The translations under genes and the position numbers were made by a program. A DNA stretch of 52,689 nt, taken from contig SMOI01000010.1 of the NCBI GenBank assembly GCA_008000375.1, forward strand, positions 182,648-235,336, written 5' to 3'. The notes under the pieces are model-generated. The model was given only the letters and a program-made list of their open reading frames with translations. It was not told the origin of the DNA and ran no database searches. Positions within the stretch are counted from its first letter, which is position 1; every line of letters starts with the position of its first letter. Below are positions 22,588-34,105 of this stretch, in pieces. The DNA comes from Poteriospumella lacustris (lineage: Eukaryota; Sar; Chrysophyceae; Chromulinales; Dinobryaceae).

Positions 22588-23943
22588 TTAAGGGGACGTT
22601 CCTGCTAAGAAATCGCAGGCGAAGTGCTGAAGCGCCGGTGCAACTTGTTTTCGCGAGGCTGCAGCGTTACCTTGTCGAAAAAGAGCAAAATGCAGCGGCG
22701 ACAGGTTTTCTTCGGTAGTCACTGGGACTTCCTCTAAGAGAAGGTTCGTTTGAGGAAGAATATCCCCGTGTGCGTTCCCCGTCGCAAAGGCGCGAAATTT
22801 ACTCAGCATCGTTGCGTCTGTGGACACCACTAAGAGCTCGCGATGTGGACGCTTGGTCGCAGGATCAGTAACCAAAGACAAAATTGCACAAGCATCAACT
22901 CTCTCATCGGCGTCCGCGTGATGCAAGTATTTCATCGCTGCTATTGAGAGGTCACCTTTCGTCAGGATGTGCGAAAGAGGTAGAAGAACGCTGGATGTCC
23001 CGAACGAAAAACGTCTCCCATCTCCATTCATTGTAGCAAAGCGCTTGTAATCGTAGCGTAAGCAATCTGATGCTGACAGGGACGCCCAGAAGCTTGGATC
23101 AAATTTGGCGTCAGCCAGCTCCTCAAATAGCTTGTGATGATCAGACTTGTCGAGGCAATGAGACAGGACGTCTAGAGCTTGGTCGTCGATTGGAGTGTTT
23201 TTCGCAAACTTCGGATTTTCAGCGTATGTATCAAGTAAGATAACACCAAGAAGCAGAAGAGATACGTCTGCATTGTTTTTCCAATCAATCAGAGACTGGA
23301 ATCTGGACACCAGCAGTGAGCAAGTTGAACCAGCGGTTGCCTTGCCCGTCGACGAATCGAACGCTATCGTGTGTCTTAAAACAGAATCTAAGTGCGATCT
23401 AGAGTCCAAGTGATGGTCAATAATCTCAACTACTTTGAACGGAACTCTAGAAGACTTCAATTGAGCTTCAAGCCGCTTCGTGAGACTGTTGTGATCGAGT
23501 AGCACGACCTCAATTTCTTCAAAATTGGGACAAAGTGATTCCCATGGTACTTCCTCTGCACATGTGAGATCAGCCAAGGAAAGTGACGCTTTCCTGAGTA
23601 AAAGCTCGACATCTTGCTTCAAACGCAAATCTTGTCGCCCAATAGAAACAATCGGGAGATGCCGACAAGAAGCTGCAGACTCGACATCCAAGCTTTCACA
23701 ATATGCTGAAATAAGCGAAGATACAATACTATCTGCATCTGAAGCTTCATTTCCGGAATAAACTCGTAATTTTCTCTTTCTTTCCGCGGTCAAAGGCTGT
23801 TGATTGCGCAGGAAGTTCTGCAGCGTGAGATGAGAAGACATGGAAACTGAACTTGCGAGCCGCTTTAAAGACGTGGGCCTAACACTGAGTGCGAAACACG
23901 AGAAAGTGTGGAGAATCAGAAGAGTTCTTTTCCAATAGACCAT
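22588..23943 (-). CDS. Prune-type DHH-superfamily phosphoesterase / exopolyphosphatase-like
   Basis: This single-exon gene is 451 aa if it starts at the ATG at 23943. The next ATG, at 23841, gives 417 aa and begins just before the conserved domain. DHH-family metal-site motifs are present: GNEASDADSIVSSL (about 64-77), LLDHNS, and the signature IIDHHLDSR. AGSTCSLL and LLGVILLDTYAE follow, then the C-terminal DHHA2-type domain (HILTKGDLSIAAMKYLHHAD). This order matches Prune and yeast PPX1, which hydrolyse short-chain polyphosphate or cyclic nucleotides with divalent metal. With the upstream ATG, the N-terminal 34 residues (KRTLLILHTFSCFALSVRPTSLKRLA) are basic and hydrophobic and could be a mitochondrial presequence. 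The gene is divergent from the TPR gene with a 256-bp shared upstream region. Confidence 0.88.
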   Translation of the reverse strand: MVYWKRTLLILHTFSCFALSVRPTSLKRLASSVSMSSHLTLQNFLRNQQPLTAERKRKLRVYSGNEASDADSIVSSLISAYCESLDVESAASCRHLPIVSIGRQDLRLKQDVELLLRKASLSLADLTCAEEVPWESLCPNFEEIEVVLLDHNSLTKRLEAQLKSSRVPFKVVEIIDHHLDSRSHLDSVLRHTIAFDSSTGKATAGSTCSLLVSRFQSLIDWKNNADVSLLLLGVILLDTYAENPKFAKNTPIDDQALDVLSHCLDKSDHHKLFEELADAKFDPSFWASLSASDCLRYDYKRFATMNGDGRRFSFGTSSVLLPLSHILTKGDLSIAAMKYLHHADADERVDACAILSLVTDPATKRPHRELLVVSTDATMLSKFRAFATGNAHGDILPQTNLLLEEVPVTTEENLSPLHFALFRQGNAAASRKQVAPALQHFACDFLAGTSP

Positions 23944-24199
23944 TTGGCGATCACTTGTGAGCAAGCGAACTCGAGACGACAAGCGAACAGCAGAGAACAC
24001 ATTTGGAGCGTTACATTTTTGGAACTGATGATGAACTGTGAACCAAACCCGGTGAACAACAAACAACATGGGTTTCTTTACAACATGGAACACCGTTGAA
24101 AGGACGACTTCGATTCCGCCGAGTTAAAATTTTTTGAAATAATTGGATATCGTGGCGATCTTGATTTGTGATTTCTATATCCTTTATGCCATCAGCTGA

Positions 24200-24697
24200 A
24201 TGTCGACATCCGGAAAAGTTTCACCTGCAAAGCCCGCGAACTCGAGGGCAATGACGATTAAGAATTTCGAGCATCTCGCGGAGGTACTGAAGGAACAAGG
24301 GAAACTTCTGGAGTCAGAGGATCTCTATAGGAATGCTGTCATAGGGAAAGAAAAAGTGTTTGGGCCCAATCATCCGGAAACTCTTGACGCTAAGCATTCA
24401 TTGGCACTCATTTTTGAGGCGGAGCGGAAGTTCGAAGATGCTGAAGACATGTACAAGCAAGTCGTAATGGTGCGAGAGATGATGCTTGGGCCGAATAATC
24501 CATCTACATGCTGTTCTAAGTTTTGTTATGCTGATATGATTCGGAAATTGGGGCGGAAAAAGGAAGCACATGGTCTATTTCAGCAGTCATTCGATGGTTA
24601 CAACGAAAGCTTGGGACCCGAGCATAAGAATACCAAGCTCGCGAAGAAACGAATGAAAGCTGTAGAAAAAGAAATGCACAGTTGTCCTATTCTATAA
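24200..24697 (+). CDS. Small TPR protein (kinesin-light-chain type) with a CaaX end
   Basis: The intronless ORF encodes 165 aa. Three tetratricopeptide repeats of the 42-residue kinesin-light-chain style lie at about 22-62, 64-104 and 106-148. Their marks are LAEVLKEQGKLLESEDLYR, FGPNHPETLDAKHSLALI, LGPNNPSTCCSKFCYADM and LGPEHKNTKLAKKR. The last four residues are CPIL, a CaaX box; Leu at the last place favours geranylgeranylation in known systems. A preceding basic patch (KKRMKAVEKE) would help membrane binding. It is probably a small adaptor held at a membrane; the partner is unknown. Such TPR repeats often occur in longer proteins, so this compact form is unusual. Start: first ATG, 256 bp from the divergent Prune start. 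Confidence 0.85.
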   Translation: MSTSGKVSPAKPANSRAMTIKNFEHLAEVLKEQGKLLESEDLYRNAVIGKEKVFGPNHPETLDAKHSLALIFEAERKFEDAEDMYKQVVMVREMMLGPNNPSTCCSKFCYADMIRKLGRKKEAHGLFQQSFDGYNESLGPEHKNTKLAKKRMKAVEKEMHSCPIL

Positions 24698-24950
24698 GGA
24701 GAGCAGTCTAAAGGTAGTCAGCAGTCAGCAGCAGGTTGTACGAAACGCTTTAGAGGCTCCGTCATGGTCCCTTCCCGTGGAGGAGTAAGGGACTAGCCCA
24801 ATAGTGCCCTCCCTCTCGCGATTTCATGTGCAATATCCTCAACTATCAGAGGACCTCTTTCTGCTCGTTTGGTTATCACCTTCTTTTTCGAACGATCTGA
24901 CCTCTCGTGTTCAGAATCGATTTGTGACCTTCCCCAAACAATACTGCTGA

Positions 24951-27900
24951 ATGCTCAGAAGAATGTCGTTTATCTACAAGCCGCTCGAAAAATTTGCTAC
25001 GTATGTATCTGCACCTACAAGGGTGAAGTATGCTTATGCTTTGAGTGAAGGAACACGCGAAGATAAAGAACTCTTGTCCATCAAAGGGGCAAGTTTGTGT
25101 GAGTTGACAAGACTGGGCTATAATGTTCCTCCAGCGTTCATTTTGTCAACAGAAGCTGCTGTCCATTATCGAAAGCTCGGTTTGGAAGAATTTGATGAAA
25201 GCCTTATGGCTGAAATACAGTTAGCTGTAAGCTCGATTGAAAAGGCAACAGACCGGCAGTTCGGAAGCACACGAGGGGACAAGTTCCCTCTTTTGCTCTC
25301 TCTCAGAGGAGGATCCTCCATTATGTCCGATGTTTTAGTCGGAGAAGAAGAAAGAGATATAAAACTCGGTACTGTTAATAACGAAGTCATCGATGTATTG
25401 GGAGCACCTGACTCTTGGTGCTTTCCTGGCATCAAAGAATCTTGTTTGGGTATCGGCCTAACGGACGTTGTTGTCGAGCAAATAGCGGGTCGGACTTCTC
25501 GCACCTTTGCGTACAACGCCTACGCCCATTTTCTAATTCGATATGGAACAATAGTTTTGAATGTTCCCAAGTCACGCTATCGTCAAATACTGAGCGATTT
25601 CATCCGAAGTTCGCACAAGACAAAGGACGAGTTGTCCGAAGAAGAAGTTTTCCAAATTCACCAAAAATTCAAGGAAATTACTCCTCTTCCGCAAGATCCA
25701 ATGGATCAACTTTTCCTTGCTATCAAAGCCATGTACAGCAGCTGGTTCGAAATTGATGCGGCTCTTTACCGACAAGAAGTTTTGAATATGCCATTTGACT
25801 CTGGTTTAGCTCTAATCGTGCAGACGTTGGTGATGGGAGACACAGGCATAGCCTTTTCTCGTAATCCAGCGACGGGAGAACTTGACCAAGGAATCTTCGG
25901 TTGCATATGGATGCGAGATGGGATGAAGCAGTCGCTGATGGAGTACGCAAAATCAAACGAGAAAACGTACCAAAAACTGATTGATATTGCGCGCTATCTT
26001 GAGCTGCAGTACATGGATATGGTGCAAATGGAGTATGTTGTCGACGAAAACGACCAGATTAACTTGTTGCAAGTTCTCCCAGGACGGCGCACCCCACATG
26101 CCAGCATTCGCATCGCGGTAGACTTGAAAAGGGAGAGAATATTGAATGAGCGAGAGGCTGTGCTAAGAATCAATGCCAAGCATCCGTTGGCCTTTTGGCG
26201 CTTCGATGTTGATTCAAAGCTCGAGGGGGATTTGATTGGAACAGGTCAAACATCTTCTCGAGGCATTGCTGTTGGAGCTATTGCTTTCAACGCTGTAGAT
26301 TGTCTGGAGCTACAAGCGAGGGGACTTGATGTTGTTCTCATCCAGCGAGATGCTGACAGTGCGGACGAAAGGTTATTGAGTCGCTGTGCGGGACTGGTTT
26401 TGCTTCACGGGGACGTTATCTCTCCACCCGCGGCACTTTGTCGAGCATTGGGTAAGCCATGCATTACTGGTGTGTCTGGAATGAAGCTCGCGTCATTGGA
26501 CTCCACCGATTACCTGGAAATTAATGAATTCCTTCATTTGGGAAAAGGTGATCACATCACCATGAATGCAGGCAATGGAAAACTGTATCGCGGAACGTGC
26601 AATAGGATCCCAAGTTACAATGAAGAATACTTCAAGGACATTCTTCAGTGGGCAGAGAAGTTCCGCACGATCCGCGTCGATTCAAAGATTGTTGATGGTG
26701 ATCTGGCCAAGGAAGTAGCGCGATCGAACGAAATTGGCGCCAACAATATTGGCCACATTTCTACAGACTTTATGTTCAGATGCACAGAAGAGCGATTGAC
26801 GTTGACCCGACTAACTCTTGTGGCTAAATCTCTGGCTGACAGAAGAAGTCACTTGAATGTGCTTCAAGATTTGCACGAAGCAGACTTTATCGGCATTATT
26901 CGCGCCATGCTTGCAACAAGCAAGCATTCTTATGAGGGGCATATTCCTTTGGGCGTGAAGCTATTGGATACTTCACTTGGAGTGTTTCTTCGTGAGAAGG
27001 ATTTGAATATCCCCGGGCTGGCAACTCACATGAATGTCAGAGTGAGTGACATCAAAGAAGCTATATCGGTGTACCACGATGAGAATCCCGACATCGGTCT
27101 GCGCGGCTGCAGAATTACAGCAATTCATCCTGAAATTACTGAAATGCAGCTAACGGCTTTATTTCGTGCAGTATTTTCCTTTGAGCCGCAGTTGCGAATC
27201 AAGCCACACATTTGGATTCCAGCTGTAAGCTCCAGTCAAGAGCTTAGAAGCGTCATACTGCTGATCGAGTCTATTTATCGCAAGGTAAATGGTCACAAAA
27301 ATGAATTGCAATTGTCTACTGATTCAGTTTTATTCCTGCAACAGGTTGTTGATGATGTGTTCAAGAAGAACATCTCCGCAAGCGTGGACGCTCATGTTCA
27401 AGAGGGATACACCATTGGCGTCGTTCTCGACAATCCAAGAGCCTGTTTACGAGCGGATACGATGATAGACAGCGTTCGAGCTTTCGGAATCGACTTGAAG
27501 AGACTCACAAGCCACGTATTCGGATGTACTCAGGGCGACGCCATGAAACTGTTTCCTCGCTATGTCGTTGAGCGAGTTTACCAGGTACTGTGGGTGTGTA
27601 AATGCACGGACAAACGAAGTTGTGCTTACCCTTGTCAATATCTAGGCCAACCCATACACTTCTCTTGACGATAAAGGGGTTGGGCAACTTGTGGCTCAAG
27701 GCATCAATCGCGCAAGAGATGCCGTTGCGCAGAGAAATTCGAAGTGGACCTTGAGTAATGTAGTCGGTAGTTTTACAGGAGCTCGAGGAGAGCCCGAAAT
27801 ATTTGTTTCCGTAATCGATGGGGATCAAGTGATCGATCCCCGTACCGTCGACTTTTTGCAAGATCTGGAAGTCGATGCAATATGCGTTCAGCCACAATTA

Positions 27901-28067
27901 ATTCCGGTAGCGAATCTGCTCACAGCTCAAGCGGCTATTCGCCATACAAGTAAGTGAGAGATTCGCACTTTCTGTTGATATTCCCCATTAATTTGTTTGC
28001 ATTTGCAGTGAAAGATGAAGTGGCCGCATGGATGCAGCTAGACACTGATATGCCAGGATTTTTTTGA
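24951..28067 (+). CDS. Pyruvate phosphate dikinase-like protein, probable pseudoenzyme, 3 exons, 998 aa
   Basis: Exons are 24951-27584, 27646-27949 and 28009-28067, with GT-AG introns of 61 and 59 nt. The PPDK order is kept. The N-terminal nucleotide domain has LLSIKGASLCELTRLGYNVP, the diverged LLSLRGGSS and the well-kept GIAFSRNPATGE. The swivelling phosphohistidine domain reads GDVISPPAALCRALGKPC. The C-terminal TIM barrel has VVLDNPRACLRADTM and LTSHVFGCTQGDAMKLFPRY; after intron 1, ANPYTSLDDKGVGQLV and VGSFTGARGEPE follow. In active PPDK the swivel motif is GGMTSHAAVVAR, whose His carries the phosphate; here that place is Pro. The catalytic Cys of the CGEHGGEP motif is also replaced (aligned FTGARGEP). 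It therefore probably cannot interconvert pyruvate and PEP. A start at the second ATG (24963) is also possible. Confidence 0.88.
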
Positions 28068-28532
28068 CCACATCATTCACTCTTCTTCTACGAATAGGAC
28101 TTTCAATTGTCGCTACATGTGCCAAGGTTAAACTCATTGTAACTTCCACATTTACGAGGAATATCTATGATGATGCAGTGATTGATGAAGTTGAGTTCAC
28201 ATTACAAACGCACAAGACAAAGACCGATTCCATCTTTGAACGGATTCGAGAATGAGTTGGTGAGTGAGGAACAATACGAGGATGGTGGTCACAGGAAACT
28301 ATAGAGAGAGAGAGTGTGAAAGGGTTGCGGAAGAAGACCGAGCAATGACGGTTGGTTGTGTGGACGAAGTGTGCGAAGTTCCCACAAAGAAGGTTGTCAA
28401 GGGATTAGGTGCAATTGCGGCGGTATACTCAGTATACTGTATAACATTAGGTGCAGTGAAGGAAGGTCGATGAGGTCTCTCAAATAATCCGGGCCAAGGG
28501 TAGTGTTACTTGCCGATGGATCGCCAAGCGGA
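28068..28532. other. Convergent intergenic region
   Basis: It lies between the PPDK-like gene (plus) and MAF1 (minus). It holds their 3' flanks and only short open frames with no recognisable content. Confidence 0.5.
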
Positions 28533-29683
28533 TTAGATTATGCCATCCCTAGAACAGAAGGAGCAAAGTTAAAAACGTTGTGAAACTAAAGCTATGTGCA
28601 ATGAGAGACGTACCAATCTGGTAGCTGGCCTTCGCCTCCGTCCTCTTCGTCATCGAAGGCTTGTGTGTCGTCGTAACCGTCCTCTTCATCCATCATGCTG
28701 TTCACGCTGGGAACGCCGAACATACCGGATCGATCCATGATACCACTGTCGTCAGCTGCTGCATACCGCGGCCCACCCGTCATCATCATCCCGTGACTGG
28801 CATCGTCGTCGTCGTCATCCATCATGTCCTCGTCATCACTTCGCATACGCAGGGTACTAACAAGAAAACCAAATGAACGGAGAACTCCCCAAGTGCAATC
28901 TGAATCGACATCTTACCTTTTAGCGCTGCATGAGAAATAAATAAGCTTGTCCAAATCGCGGTTGAACAGAAAATAATAGAAATCCCACAGATTGGCACAA
29001 GCATCGTCGTCACTATCGTCGGGGACAAATGCGAACACCTCGCACACATGCAGGTCAATCAGCTCATCCAAAGCCGCCCAGATTTGCTCCAATATGCCTG
29101 GGAGTTGCATGGTTACCTCCGCAAGACACGCGTTAACATTCCGCATGAAATCTGCTGTGTCGATTTCTTTGAATTGTTCGATCTTTGAATCTGCGAAATC
29201 ATGATCAGGAAAGGCCTCATTCAACGCCGTGACAAAATCCAATAGGAGTGCCCTACTAGAAGGTTCGCTTAAGTCACCCAAAGAAGAAGTTCTTCGGCGA
29301 GATGGTCGCTTTAACATGTCGACTGATACGACAGGATGGGGTTTTCGACCGGCCGACGGGAGGGAAGTCTCTGATACCGCCCCCGTTGAAATTTGAGGAA
29401 GAGGTGGCGGCAAATGGGAATGCACATGTGAGACTGTTGCAAACGTTACATCCAACTCAGTGCCTTTGGCGGCGCTGCTGGGGCCTCCCGATTCAACGGT
29501 GGTGGCGGATGCGGTACTTGAACTTGAAGCTTGTCGACGCGAATGGCGACGCTTGTGGGTTGAGTAGGAGCCATAACTAGAAACAAACGCCTCAAGTTTG
29601 CCAGATAAATAATAGGAACCGATCCTCATTTGGTTCAGAATGTTCGTAAGACGAATCAATTCTGAATTTTCAATGAACTGCAT
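28533..29683 (-). CDS. MAF1: MAF1, repressor of RNA polymerase III
   Basis: Exons are 29683-28917, 28856-28614 and 28548-28533. The last junction is my preferred reading: donor GTACGT at 28613, acceptor TTCTAG at 28549, intron 65 nt, giving the end LPDWDGII. If that intron is retained the ORF stops at 28592 with DWYVSHCT. The A box is MQFIENSELIRLTNILN. The B box is RRTSSLGDLSEPSSRALLLDFVTALNEAFPDHDF (29293-29195). The C box is NLWDFYYFLFNRDLDKLIYFSC. An acidic tail follows, as in animal MAF1. MAF1 binds Pol III and turns off tRNA and 5S synthesis under stress. The segment between A and B is Ser-rich, and the RRRTSS just before the B box fits an AGC-kinase site, as in known phospho-regulated MAF1. 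It is divergent from the RING-ankyrin gene. Confidence 0.93.
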
Positions 29684-30173
29684 GGTCTGTTGGGGGTGGA
29701 GAACGTAGCTATAGGAAACAGCTTTGTGAGATTAAAAACGTGGTGATATTGTGGTGAACAATTCCACATTCACAAGTGTTTTGATTGCTTTGATTGTGGT
29801 GGTGCTGCGCAAAGAGACCTCGTGAAAGGAATCGAATCGAACGAAGCAAGTCAATCAACCGAGATGAAACATCGCCGAGGCGCGCGCGTTGGATGCGTTC
29901 GAATCTTTTCCGCTGGGCGGACGTTTCAGATTTACCATTAGCATCATCAGCATCAGGTCATCTGGTCCTTCTCCCAGTGTCCCACGCTCCCACGCACATG
30001 GCACATGGCACACAAAAAACAGCTGTCATCAGAAGAAACAAAATCAAAAGCAAAAGCAAAAGCAAGAACAAAAACAAAAGAGAACACGCTGCAAGTATCT
30101 CAGGAGAGAGTTCGAGGGTGAAATACTTCAGTGCGTTGTAGACAGTAAGGAAGCAACTGAAACGGTGCTGAGA
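29684..30173. other. Shared upstream region of MAF1 and the RING-ankyrin gene
   Basis: This 490-bp divergent spacer should hold both promoters. It includes an A-rich tract of repeated aaaagc units at about 30040-30080 on the plus strand. No further gene is seen. The plus-strand frame of the downstream gene stays open back to about 29889, so a longer N-terminus cannot be excluded, but that part is low-complexity. Confidence 0.5.
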
Positions 30174-33100
30174 ATGAGGACGACTTCTCCTTATCCGGCC
30201 CAGGCAGTTGCATCTCCCTCATCACCCGCAGAAGAACCAACCTCACCAGCATCAAACAATAATATTTCAAGACCACTACAGATTGGTAAACCGTCACTTC
30301 TCCTCAGGCAAACTTCGGGAAACGAGCAACGAGAATGCTTTTGCTCTGATCCCGTGGGATCGGACGCCGTGCATGACGTGCGTTTGGCTTGTCGATGCCT
30401 CATCCACAGGGCCTGTTTAATTTCTTACATCAGATCGCAACTGAATGACCGCATGCAGCTCTTTGCCGCTATGGAAAGTGCGGGTCAAGTTGGTATCATT
30501 TGCCCGTACGCGCGTGCCGATCAGTGCCAAGCAGTCGGAAAGGAGACCTTCATTTCATTAGCTGATATGGAGGAGCTGGTAACAAAACAATCACCACAAA
30601 AAGATGAAACTCCCAAAGAGCTGCCCGAGGAGGCGCTCCTACCGAGTGAGATCGCGCGGCTGAAGCGCTGGATTCAAGAGGAACAGGGCGACACGCCCAC
30701 TGAGCCTTCGCCCACAGCCTCCATCGCTTCAAGAGTTAATTCAGAGGCGAACAAAAAAGCAGAAGAAAAGCGGAAGCAAATCGAATCGGATCTGATGACC
30801 GACGAGATGATCGCGTCGACGACGAAGGCGTGTCCCAGCTGCCAGTTCCGCGTGACCCACTGGCACGGGCACAACTGCCATCACATCCAGCCCTCTGGGG
30901 GTTGCCCCAAGTGCAAGGTTCACTTTTGTTACAAGTGCCTCCAGCCCGGTCCCGTGAGTCAACGGGCGCGCGGCGCGGCGAGCAATTGCCTCTGCGGCGG
31001 CTGGTCCAACTCCTGCGCCACCAGCGACGTGCCCAACAACCTGGTGCTAACGCCTTACCCATACGACAAGGTGAGCGCCTCCCAAACGACAGTGATTGGA
31101 TGATAACAGACTAATGCCTGTGTGCCCAATCATAGCGATGCGGTTGTTGCATCTGTCCGGATTGCAGGCCGCGGCAGCCGTGCGGCAGCTGCCCCGGCCA
31201 CTGCGTCGTCTGTCTGGGCTACGTTTTACCAGGACCGAGAGAACTGCGCAGCAAATGGTCACCTACCTCCTCGACAACGACCTCAAGCAGTGCTTCACAG
31301 AGAACGCCTGCCCCTCGTCCAGTTGATCCCGTCGCGGAGCTATTCGCCGCCTGCCAAGCGGCTGACCCCACGCGCATTTTGCTCGTTCTCAGCGGCGCAA
31401 ACGCTCCCACCGTCAACGTACGCGACAATCTGATGCGCACGCCTTTGTTCTACGCCATCGATCGCACCAGCGTTGAGTGCGTGACGCTGTTGCTGAGCGT
31501 TTATCAGGCGGACGCCGGCGCAGCCGACAGCAGCCGCAACACGCCGCTGCACCACGCGGCGGACGTGAACCACGTCGAGATCGCACAGCTGCTCCTTCAG
31601 CAGCCGCGCGTCAACGTCAATGCCGTGAACAACCAAGGTGCAACGGCTTTGCACAATGCAGTGGCACACAGCGCCGTCGCGTTGTATCATTTGCTCGTCG
31701 AGGCGGGGGCGAGCGCGAGGGTAGCGGACGCTCAAGGTCGCACTCCGCTGCATCTCGCGTGCGAGAACGGCTGCGAAGAGATCGTGAGCCATTTGATTCA
31801 AAGTCAACAGGCGAACGTATTCGCAGTCGACGGGCAGGGAAAGCTGCCTATCCACTACGCCGCGGCGAAGGGCGCTATCGGCGCGGTGCTGCAGCTGCTG
31901 GAGATGGGCCTGGACGCGGACGGGTCGACGCAGTCCACCGCCACCGCAGCAGCTACGAGTGGCAGCGACGCTGCAGGCGCACGCCGCCTCGAGAAAGTCG
32001 CGAAGCTTCTGCACTGTCGAGACAAGGTGGGCAAGATCCCGCTGCACTACGCCGTCGACCACGAGCGCGTCGAGGTCGTCAACTACCTGCTGGAGCTCGC
32101 CCCAGACGCCGTCTTCGACACGCTGGGTCTGAAGAAGAAGACGATGCTCATCTACGCTGCCGAACGAGACAACGAGGCCATCGTGGAGGCCATTTTGGAT
32201 GCGCGCGGCAAGGTGCCGACGCGGCGGAAGCTGTCGAGCGGTCTGCCGGGGCTGCTCGGCTTCACCGTGGCCCACCGCACGGAGAGCGAAGTGTCGTTCA
32301 TCAACGACACGACCAACAGCGAGACGGCTCTCTTCGTGGCGCTGGAGAAGCAGGCCTTTCGCGTCGCAACGTTGCTTCTGCGGCGGGGCTGCGCGATCCA
32401 CGACGCCTACGGCGTCTTGATGGACGCGTGTCGCCGCGGCGACCTCGCCATGCTGCAGGTGCTCGTCAACGTGCGGAGCGTGCCGCTGTCCGCGGCCGAC
32501 GCCACGAAACGGTTCCCTGTGTCATCAACGATGAACATCGCGAATAGCCGCGTCGCCCGCGACAACGCGTCAGCGTTCGGCGACGTCGGCCGCGCCACGC
32601 CGCTGCAGGCCGCGTGTCTGGCGCCCGAGGTGCTGTCGTTCCTCCTGCTGCGGACCGAACTGCCAGTGCACGGCCCTGACGCTGGGGAAACCACTGCGCC
32701 ATCGTCGCTTCGAGGCGGTCCCGTGAAGGACAAAGGCGATGGCCTCAGCGTCGTGACGAAGCTGCGCGGGTCGCCGCTGCAGATCGTCTGTCGGACGCTG
32801 CTGGAGCCGCCGCCCGCACAGCCTCGCGCCGAGAGCAACTTCAACCCGCTGGCCGCCTTTGGTCGCTGGCTGTTCGGGCTGCAGGCAGCGGCAGCAGCAG
32901 AGCACACCCCTCGCAACTACGCGGACCTGCTCCGCCAGCACAGCCAGCGGCGCCTCGACGCCATCGCGGCGCTGACGCTGATGATCGAGCACCGCGGTCG
33001 CGAGGTGCGACTGCGCCAGCTGCTCCTCGAGCGCCGCGGTGCTGCGTCTGACAACAGCCCACCAGACTGCTTCCTCGACGCGATGTGGCAGCTGGACGGA

Positions 33101-34105
33101 GACGAGGCGCTGCCGCTGGACCTGTGGCGCCTATGCCTGCACAACGAGGTGGCCCACCACGGACTGCGCTTCCGCACGCTCGCTGTGGACGCGCCCTCAG
33201 CGGGAACAACCCACGCCGCCTCTCGCTGGGCGGTGCATCTCGTCACCAAGCTTTGCCAGCGAGAGAAGACGGCGATGCTGAAATCCCTGCTCACGGACTT
33301 CTCGCTGCCCGTAGAGGCGGTGGTCGAGCCTGCGCGGCGCTGGACACTGCTGCACCTCGCGAGCTACCAGGGCAGGGCCACTGTCGTGCAGCTATTGTTG
33401 CAAAGAGGAGCCAATGTGGGCGCCCGCGACGACGAAGGCCGCACGCCGCTGCATCTGGTGACGTCCGCAGAGGCCGCAGAGAGCCTCGTGCGTCTGGGCC
33501 GCGCAGATATCCACGCGCTGGACCATCAGCGGCGCACACCGTTGCACCACGCCGCCAAGAACAACGCGTTGTCGGTGGTAGATCTCTTCTTGAGCCACAA
33601 GTTGCGCCGTCGAGAGACGCTGCTAACTCAGCTGCTGACCTGGGCGGAGGGGGCCGCTGCCGACAGCGACCGTCGCGACTTCCACAGCGACGAGGACGTC
33701 TTCCGGCGACTCGACGCCGAGGGACGCACCGCCTACGCATACGCTACTATCCACGGCGGATTGCTCAAAGCCGCGTTCGATGAAGACAAGAAGCAAATGC
33801 AGCAGATGCGGCGGCTTCACGGCACCATCGTCTCCGTTGCCGTGGCAGCCGTCGCGCTGCTCCTGTCGCTGCTCTTCGTGCCTGGCACGGCGGCCTGCCT
33901 CTCGTGGCTTCTCTGGCTCTTGCTGCAACTGGTATTCCTCATCGTGAAACTGGCATTTGCTGCAGCGATTGCTGCTGCGACCGCTGTGGGCTCCAGTGTA
34001 CTCATGAAGAAAGCGAAAGCAGATGCCGCTGTGGCGACGGTGGTAGTGTCAGTGGCGACAGTCACGGTCTTCGTCAACTCCGCGAAGTGGTTCGTGCTTG
34101 GCTAG
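30174..34105 (+). CDS. RING/IBR-type E3-like protein fused to ankyrin repeats and a C-terminal membrane region, 1,288 aa
   Basis: Exons are 30174-31070 and 31136-34105, with one 65-nt GT-AG intron. A first Cys/His cluster (54-118: ECFC, CRCLIHRACLISYI, CPYARADQC) looks like a RING-like fold. A second cluster (220-255: CPSC, CHHI, CPKC, CYKC) follows the RBR Rcat/IBR pattern, with C235 at the place of the catalytic Cys. A third very Cys-rich stretch follows the intron (RCGCCICPDCRP). Ankyrin repeats fill about 398-670 (GRTPLHLA, GKLPIHYA, GKIPLHYA) and about 1035-1120 (DEGRTPLHL, QRRTPLHHA). The last 90 residues hold two or three hydrophobic segments and end near the stop, so it is probably tail-anchored or multi-pass. 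A ubiquitin ligase on an internal membrane, with ankyrins binding the substrate, is inference. The start is chosen at the first ATG before the conserved part. Confidence 0.85.

Noticed and set aside
28264-28473. 69-aa open frame between the PPDK-like gene and MAF1
   Set aside because: It has no recognisable features and lies in the convergent 3' flank of two well-supported genes.
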